DNA of 64,000 nt from contig NZ_BOOF01000029.1 of assembly GCF_016863095.1 (NCBI RefSeq), positions 62,001-126,000 of the forward strand. Direction: 5' to 3'. Below are positions 59,029 through 64,000 of this stretch, one piece after another. The notes under the pieces were generated by a model. The model was not told where the DNA came from and ran no database searches. It saw only the letters and a list, made by a program, of their open reading frames with translations. Positions within the stretch are counted from its first letter, which is position 1, and the number at the start of each line of letters is the position of its first letter. The stretch is from Microbispora siamensis. Lineage in GTDB: Bacteria > Actinomycetota > Actinomycetes > Streptosporangiales > Streptosporangiaceae. Position numbers and translations under genes: made by a program.

Positions 59029-60614
59029 GCCCCGCGAATCACAGCACTCAGACCCGGTCCGGGTTCGTCGCCTTCGTCGGCGCCGGCCCCGGTGACGAGA
59101 ACCTGCTCACGTTGCGCGGCGCCGACCTGCTGGGCAGGGCGGACGTCGTCGTACTCGACCGGCAGGCGTACGGCCCGCTGCTGCGCCACTGCCGCGAGGG
59201 CGCCGAGGTCGTCGACATCTCCGCCGACGCGGCGGAGAACTCGGTGTCGCTGAAGACCATCCAGGCCGCCAAGGCGGGCCGCACGGTCGTGCGGCTGTGC
59301 TCGGGCGACCCGTCCTTCTTCTCCTCCGTCACCGACGAGGTGGCCGCCTGCGCCAAGGCGGACGTGGACTTCGAGATCGTGCCCGGCGTGCCGCCGGCCA
59401 CGGCCGTGCTGACGTACGCCGGCATCCCGCCGGCGGCGTCGGTGCCGGAGTTCCGGATCGTCGACGCCGCGCAGGTGGACGACTGGGCCAAGCACGCCGC
59501 GTGCGAGGGCACGCTGGTGATCTACAACGGCGTCGCGGACGCGGTCCCGATCAGCAAGGCGCTGATCGCGGGCGGCAAGCCCGACTCGACGCCGGTGGCG
59601 GTGACCAGCGACGGCACGACCACCGAGCAGTACACGGTGGTCTCCACGCTCGGGCGGCTCGGTCCCGACCTCAAGCACGCCGGGATGACCGAGCCCGCGC
59701 TGATCGTGGTGGGCGACGCCGTCGGCATGCGCGACCGCCTGTCCTGGTTCGAGACCAAGTCGCTGTTCGGCTGGCGGGTGCTCGTGCCGCGCACCAAGGA
59801 GCAGTCCAAGGGGCTGTCGGAGCAGCTCAGGTCGTACGGCGCGGTGCCCGAGGAGGTGCCGACGATCTCCGTCGAGCCGCCGCGCACGCCGCAGCAGATG
59901 GACCGCGCGATCAAGGGCCTGGTGACCGGCCGCTACGAGTGGGTCGCCTTCACCAGCGCCAACGCGGTCAAGGCGGTGCGCGAGAAGTTCGAGGAGTACG
60001 GCCTGGACGCCCGGGCGTTCGCCGGGCTCAAGGTCGCCGCCGTGGGCGAGGCCACCTCGCGGGCGCTCGTGGAGTTCGGCGTGAAGCCCGACCTCATGCC
60101 GACGGGCGAGCAATCGTCCGAGGGCCTGCTGGCCGAGTGGCCGCCGTACGACTCGATGCTCGACCCGATCAACCGCGTGCTGCTGCCGCGGGCCGACATC
60201 GCGACCGAGACGCTGGTGGCCGGGCTGACCCAGCTCGGCTGGGAGTGCGACGACGTGACGGCCTATCGGACCGTGCGCGCCGCGCCGCCGCCCGCCCCGA
60301 TCCGCGAGGCGATCAAGGGCGGCGGGTTCGACGCCGTGCTGTTCACCTCGTCCTCGACCGTCCGGAACCTCGTCGGCATCGCGGGAAAGCCGCACAACGT
60401 CACGGTGATCGCGGTCATCGGGCCGCAGACGGCCAAGACGGCCGAGGAGTTCGGCCTGCGGGTCGACGTGATGGCCGACAAGCCGTCCGCTTCGGCTCTC
60501 GCCGCCGCGCTGGCGGACTATGGTGCGAAGATGCGGCACGCCGCGGTCTCGGCGGGCGAGGTGCCCCGCCGTCCGTCCCAGATGCGCAGGGGCGCGCGAC
60601 GACGCGTGAAATGA
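59025..60614 (+). CDS. hemD: HemD uroporphyrinogen-III synthase fused to a divergent methyltransferase domain
   Basis: 529 residues. TTG start overlapping the hemC stop, with GGGGGAG upstream. Residues about 14-250 are a tetrapyrrole methylase fold (VGAGPGDENLLTLRGADLL, VVRLCSGDPSFFSSVTDEV, VPGVPPATAVLTYAGIPPAASVPE). Residues about 255-505 are uroporphyrinogen-III synthase (VLVPRTKEQSKGLSEQLRSYGA.., AFTSANAVKAV, LFTSSSTVRNL). The usual SUMT motifs KGGDPFxFGRGGEE and GIPLTHR are replaced, so SUMT activity is doubtful. Confidence 0.93.
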   Translation: MSPANHSTQTRSGFVAFVGAGPGDENLLTLRGADLLGRADVVVLDRQAYGPLLRHCREGAEVVDISADAAENSVSLKTIQAAKAGRTVVRLCSGDPSFFSSVTDEVAACAKADVDFEIVPGVPPATAVLTYAGIPPAASVPEFRIVDAAQVDDWAKHAACEGTLVIYNGVADAVPISKALIAGGKPDSTPVAVTSDGTTTEQYTVVSTLGRLGPDLKHAGMTEPALIVVGDAVGMRDRLSWFETKSLFGWRVLVPRTKEQSKGLSEQLRSYGAVPEEVPTISVEPPRTPQQMDRAIKGLVTGRYEWVAFTSANAVKAVREKFEEYGLDARAFAGLKVAAVGEATSRALVEFGVKPDLMPTGEQSSEGLLAEWPPYDSMLDPINRVLLPRADIATETLVAGLTQLGWECDDVTAYRTVRAAPPPAPIREAIKGGGFDAVLFTSSSTVRNLVGIAGKPHNVTVIAVIGPQTAKTAEEFGLRVDVMADKPSASALAAALADYGAKMRHAAVSAGEVPRRPSQMRRGARRRVK

Positions 60615-60684
60615 ACCGACTCGCGTACGGCCCGCCGGGGACAGCCCCCGGCGGGCCGGCGCGATCCAGAGCGGAGAGACCACT

Positions 60685-61671
60685 GTGAACGCTCAGTACC
60701 CGGTGGCGCGGCCTCGGCGGCTGCGCCGTACCGCCGCGATGCGCCGGATGGTCGCGGGAACGCGGCTGCACCCGGCCGAGCTCATCCTGCCGATGTTCGT
60801 CAAGGAGGGCATCGCCGAGCCGCAGCCGGTGGGCTCCATGCCCGGGGTCGTCCAGCACACCCGCGAGTCGCTGCGCAAGGCGGCCCACGAGGCGGCCGAG
60901 GCCGGCGTGGGCGGGATCATCCTGTTCGGGATTCCCGCGCACAAGGACGCACGGGGCTCGGGCGCCGACGACCCGGACGGCATCGTCCAGGTGGCGCTGC
61001 GCGACCTCGCCTCCGACCTGGGCGACGCGCTGGTGCTGATGACCGACACCTGCCTGGACGAGTACACCGACCACGGCCACTGCGGCCTGCTGACGGCCGA
61101 CGGCGAGGTGGACAACGACGCGACGCTGGAGCGGTACGCGTCGGCGGCGGTCGCGCAGGCGGCGGCCGGGTCCAGGATGATCGCGCCGAGCGGCATGATG
61201 GACGGCCAGGTGGGCGCCATCCGGGCGGCCCTCGACGCCAACGGCTTCGCCGAGGTCCCGATCCTGGCGTACGCCGCCAAGTACGCCTCCGGGTTCTACG
61301 GGCCGTTCCGCGACGCCGCGGAGTGCGCGCCGCAGTTCGGCGACCGCAGCGCCTACCAGCAGGACCCGGCAGGCCCGGTCGGCGAGGCGCTGCGCGAGGT
61401 GCGCCTCGACCTGGCCGAGGGCGCGGACGCCGTCATGGTCAAGCCCGCCCTGGCCTACCTCGACATCCTGCGGCAGGTGCGCGACACCGTCGAGGTGCCG
61501 GTCGCGGCCTACCAGGTCAGCGGCGAGTACGCGATGGTCGAGGCGGCGGCGGCCAACGGCTGGATCGACCGGGAGCGGGTGATCATGGAGTCGCTGATCG
61601 CGATCCGCCGCGCCGGTGCCGACATGATCCTCACCTACTGGGCCACCGAGGTCGCCCGCGGACTATCCTGA
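60685..61671 (+). CDS. hemB: delta-aminolevulinic acid dehydratase
   Basis: 328 residues. Schiff-base lysines in AYAAKYASGFYGPFRDAAE and MVKPALAYLDI; metal-site segment DTCLDEYTDHGHCGLL, which has Asp instead of the middle Cys of the zinc triad, as I recall from other actinobacterial enzymes. Condenses two ALA to porphobilinogen. Start at GTG 60685 after GAGCGGAGAG. Confidence 0.97.
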   Translation: MNAQYPVARPRRLRRTAAMRRMVAGTRLHPAELILPMFVKEGIAEPQPVGSMPGVVQHTRESLRKAAHEAAEAGVGGIILFGIPAHKDARGSGADDPDGIVQVALRDLASDLGDALVLMTDTCLDEYTDHGHCGLLTADGEVDNDATLERYASAAVAQAAAGSRMIAPSGMMDGQVGAIRAALDANGFAEVPILAYAAKYASGFYGPFRDAAECAPQFGDRSAYQQDPAGPVGEALREVRLDLAEGADAVMVKPALAYLDILRQVRDTVEVPVAAYQVSGEYAMVEAAAANGWIDRERVIMESLIAIRRAGADMILTYWATEVARGLS

Positions 61672-61792
61672 CACCTCATCAGGGGGGTCCTGCCGCGCCG
61701 GAATCGGCCAGAAGGCATTATCAGGTACGTACCGCGAGCATCTTGCGTACCGCAGGAGGGCAGCGGGTGTGACGCTTGTGGGGAGGAGCGCC

Positions 61793-62437
61793 ATGGTGGG
61801 GGTACCGCTGGCCCGACGTGCGAAACGGCGTGCGCATCACGCGCCGCGCAAGATGACGTCGGTGCTCGAGTACGCGCAGCTGGGCTGGGCGAGCTGTATG
61901 GGCGCCCATCCGCTGAGCGAGGGAGGCAGGGCGTGCTCCTGTGACCGGGTCGGCTGTCCCGACCCCGGCATGCACCCGCTGTCGCCCGCGTGGCAGATGC
62001 AGGCCACGACGGACACCGCGCTGCTCACGCGGTGGTGGAAACAGGACCCGGACGCGAACGTGATCCTGCCCACCGGCAGGGTGTTCGACGTGTTCGACGT
62101 ACCGGCCTCGGCGGGCCGTCCCGCCCTGGCCGCCATGGACGCCGCAGGCTTCGACACGGGCCCGGTCGCCGAGAACGGCGACCGGGTGCTTTTTTTCGTG
62201 GCCACGCGTGGGGCGCCCGAGGACGAGGACGAGTGGTGGTCCTGCAGCCTCGACGCGGGACCCGAGACCATCGACAGCACGCCGGGGCTGCGCTGGCACT
62301 GCCGGGACAGCTACGTGCTCGCGCCGCCGTCCACCCTGCCCTCCGGAGCGGCTGTGAGCTGGATCAGGCCTCCCGACGGGCGTCCGCTGCCCGACCCGCT
62401 GCGCGTGCTCGACCTGCTCGCCGACTTCTGCGAGTGA
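61793..62437 (+). CDS. Prim-Pol domain protein (bifunctional DNA primase/polymerase N-terminal)
   Basis: 214 residues. SVLEYAQLGWASCMGAHPL, a cysteine cluster CSCDRVGCPDPGMHP, then WQMQATTDTALLTRWWKQDPDANVILPTGRVFDVFDVP match stand-alone Prim-Pol proteins of actinobacteria. No helicase half is attached. Start at ATG 61793 with GGAGGAG six bases upstream; a GTG at 61769 is also preceded by AGGAGG. Role in the hem cluster unknown. Its 3' end (GAG TGA) is tandemly duplicated. Confidence 0.8.
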   Translation: MVGVPLARRAKRRAHHAPRKMTSVLEYAQLGWASCMGAHPLSEGGRACSCDRVGCPDPGMHPLSPAWQMQATTDTALLTRWWKQDPDANVILPTGRVFDVFDVPASAGRPALAAMDAAGFDTGPVAENGDRVLFFVATRGAPEDEDEWWSCSLDAGPETIDSTPGLRWHCRDSYVLAPPSTLPSGAAVSWIRPPDGRPLPDPLRVLDLLADFCE

Positions 62438-62460
62438 TTCCCGGGCGAGTGATTCCCGGT
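62431..62460. repeat. 15-bp tandem duplication at the Prim-Pol stop
   Basis: CGAGTGATTCCCGGG followed by CGAGTGATTCCCGGT: the stop codon and following bases of the Prim-Pol gene are repeated. Confidence 0.85.
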
Positions 62461-62484
62461 ACGGGACCCGGACGGGCGGGCCCG

Positions 62485-62490
62485 TAATCT
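62485..62490 (+). promoter_or_regulatory. -10 box of leaderless hemL
   Basis: TAATCT, 7 bases (GGAGGGC), GTG at 62498. The 7 bases resemble a Shine-Dalgarno but adjoin the GTG too closely to act as one. Confidence 0.55.
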
Positions 62491-62497
62491 GGAGGGC

Positions 62498-63793
62498 GTG
62501 ACTCGCACGCAGACCTCCGAGGACCTGTTCGAACGCGCCCGCCACATCGTTCCCGGCGGCGTCAACTCGCCGGTGCGCGCCTTCGGCGCCGTGGGCGGCA
62601 CGCCCCGCTTCATGGCGTCGGGCGAGGGGCCGTACATCACCGACGTGGACGGCAACCGCTACGTCGACCTGGTGTGCTCCTGGGGCCCGATGATCCTCGG
62701 CCACCGCCACCCCGCCGTGGTGGAGGCCCTGGAGGAGGCCGTCGCGCGCGGCTTCTCGTTCGGCACCGCGACCGAGGGCGAGGTCCTGCTCGCCGAGGAG
62801 ATCGTCTCCCGGGTGGCCCCCGTCGAGAAGGTCCGCCTGGTCAGCTCGGGCACCGAGGCCACCATGTCCGCCGTACGGCTGGCCCGCGGCTTCACCGGGC
62901 GGGCGAAGATCGTGAAGTTCGCCGGCTGCTACCACGGGCACGTGGACGCGCTGCTGGCCTCGGCCGGGTCCGGGGTCGTCACCTTCGGCCTGCCCGACAC
63001 CCCCGGCGTCACCGGCGCGTCCGCCGCCGACACGATCGTGCTGCCGTACAACTCGGTCGAGGCGGTCGAGGAGGCGTTCCGCACGTTCGAGATCGCGTGT
63101 GTGATCACCGAGGCGTGCCCGGCGAACATGGGCGTCGTGCCGCCCGCCGACGGCTTCAACCGGCGCCTGCGCGAGCTGTGCACCGAGCACGGCGCGCTGC
63201 TGATCCTCGACGAGGTGCTGACCGGGTTCCGCGTGTCCGCCTCCGGCTGGTACGGCCTGGACCCCGTCGAGGCCGACCTCATGACGTTCGGCAAGGTCAT
63301 GGGCGGCGGGCTGCCCGCCGCCGCGTTCGGCGGGCGGGCGGAGGTCATGGCCGCCCTCGCCCCCGAGGGGCCCGTCTACCAGGCCGGCACGCTGTCGGGC
63401 AACCCGCTCGCCTGCGCGGCCGGGCTGGCCACGCTGCGCGCCTGCGACGACGACGTGTACGACAGGATCGACGCGTCCGCGCTGGTCATCGGCAGGGCCG
63501 CCTCCGACGCGCTGGCCGCAGCCGGTGTTCCGCACCGCCTCCAGCGGGCCGGGAACCTGTTCTCGATCTTCTTCACCGACACCCCGGTCACCGACTTCGA
63601 CTCGGCTCGGACGCAGAACACCGGCGCCTACCGCGCGTTCTTCCACAGCATGCTCGACCAGGGCGTCTACCTGCCGCCGTCGGCGTACGAGGCGTGGTTC
63701 CTGTCGGCCGCCCACGACGACGAGGCGCTCACCCGGGTGGCCGAGGCCCTGCCCCTGGCCGCCAAGGCCGCCGCCCAGGCCGCGGGGGCCTGA
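62498..63793 (+). CDS. hemL: glutamate-1-semialdehyde 2,1-aminomutase
   Basis: 431 residues. PLP enzyme: [56 protein letters not shown] lysine in [33 protein letters not shown]. Makes ALA from glutamate-1-semialdehyde after HemA. Completes the set hemA, hemC, hemD, hemB, hemL in one region. Confidence 0.98.
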   Translation: MTRTQTSEDLFERARHIVPGGVNSPVRAFGAVGGTPRFMASGEGPYITDVDGNRYVDLVCSWGPMILGHRHPAVVEALEEAVARGFSFGTATEGEVLLAEEIVSRVAPVEKVRLVSSGTEATMSAVRLARGFTGRAKIVKFAGCYHGHVDALLASAGSGVVTFGLPDTPGVTGASAADTIVLPYNSVEAVEEAFRTFEIACVITEACPANMGVVPPADGFNRRLRELCTEHGALLILDEVLTGFRVSASGWYGLDPVEADLMTFGKVMGGGLPAAAFGGRAEVMAALAPEGPVYQAGTLSGNPLACAAGLATLRACDDDVYDRIDASALVIGRAASDALAAAGVPHRLQRAGNLFSIFFTDTPVTDFDSARTQNTGAYRAFFHSMLDQGVYLPPSAYEAWFLSAAHDDEALTRVAEALPLAAKAAAQAAGA

Positions 63794-63818
63794 GGCGCAG
63801 GGCACATCCACTGTGGCC

Positions 63819-63870
63819 AACGGGGAAGTTTTTATGGTTCACTCAACGGACCATTTTGAACTTCCCCGTT
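63819..63870. terminator. 52-bp nested inverted repeat between hemL and the next gene
   Basis: Outer arms AACGGGGAAGTT (63819-63830) and AACTTCCCCGTT (63859-63870) are perfect 12-mers; inside them ATGGTTC/GGACCAT pair with one mismatch. It may be a terminator, an operator for the gene at 63882 or a mobile-element remnant. Confidence 0.5.
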
Positions 63871-63881
63871 AGGAGTGCCTC

Positions 63882-64000
63882 GTGGAGGTGTCCTTCGGCC
63901 CGCACGCGCCCGCAGAGGTTCGTGCCGACCTCCTCGTCCTGCCCGCGTCCGCCGCCCCCGCCCTCGGCATCGAGATCCGGCTCGCCGGGTTCGCGGGCCG
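63882..64000 (+). CDS. 5' end of a CDS running off the window (partial)
   Basis: GTG 63882 with AGGAG 6 bases upstream. The visible 39 residues read MEVSFGPHAPAEVRADLLVL then PASAAPALGIEIRLAGFAG. The strand pattern with ADLLVLPAS resembles the N-terminal domain of leucyl aminopeptidases (M17), but the length is too short to be sure. Confidence 0.55.
   Translation, partial: MEVSFGPHAPAEVRADLLVLPASAAPALGIEIRLAGFAG

Overview
The window is a high-GC (roughly 70% or more), densely packed actinobacterial chromosome segment. The gene order hemB-hemD/hemC/hemA-rex-...-bldN-...-acyltransferase-epimerase-bS22-HTH-...-acuC-...-proC matches, as I recall it, the conserved core region around hemA/rex/bldN of Streptomyces. 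The rest (XRE/DUF397 pair, F420-type LLM enzyme, catR-catA, HspR-controlled dnaK operon, many leaderless genes) fits a filamentous actinomycete, probably Streptosporangiales (Nonomuraea/Microbispora type). The order-level assignment is inference. No rRNA, tRNA, CRISPR, prophage or insertion sequence was seen.

Layout. 1-2.5 kb: an OlsB/PlsC-like acyltransferase pair and a small secreted protein. 2.5-6.1 kb: a QueA-like enzyme overlapping an SDR, then a GAF histidine kinase/NarL regulator pair. 6.1-10.7 kb: two MarR regulators, each with clear palindromic operators beside a target (an amidohydrolase; an FSP1/NDH-2-like flavoprotein plus LLM oxidoreductase). 10.7-15.3 kb: ABC ATPase, TSUP permease, a DUF2231-Rieske protein, an HD protein and small unknowns. 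15.3-19.1 kb: XRE/DUF5753 plus DUF397, then the catR-catA peroxide module with a palindromic operator. 19.1-23.9 kb: CapA-like lipoprotein, TetR, TPR-like protein and a long low-complexity secreted protein.

23.9-30.8 kb is a complete heat-shock operon on the minus strand, dnaK-grpE-dnaJ-hspR-clpB, with a near-consensus promoter flanked by two HAIR (HspR) boxes and a perfect 14-bp hairpin between grpE and dnaJ. 30.9-37.7 kb: lipoprotein, pentapeptide-repeat membrane protein, two-gene ABC exporter, AraC regulator, NmrA-like protein, proC. 37.8-41.2 kb: a MacA/MacB-type three-gene ABC system. 41.2-48.6 kb: acuC, a conserved unknown, an excisionase-type HTH protein, the 32-residue ribosomal protein bS22, epimerase, acyltransferase, Ser/Thr kinase and alpha/beta hydrolase. 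48.6-51.2 kb: Lrp-type regulator divergent from an MFS exporter. 51.2-55.6 kb: HAD phosphatase, RsbN-like/BldN-like pair, and a membrane protein carrying a C-terminal ABM domain. 55.6-64 kb: glutaredoxin divergent from rex, with a Rex operator between them, then hemA-hemC-hemD-hemB, a Prim-Pol protein and hemL. Together these make protoporphyrin precursors from glutamyl-tRNA under redox control.

Cross-cutting signals: at least eleven genes have a TANNNT -10 box 6-7 bases before the start codon (leaderless transcripts), which fixes several starts. Short tandem duplications (13-21 bp) sit exactly on gene ends or starts at four places. The word CGTACG recurs through the window despite using codons that are otherwise uncommon here.
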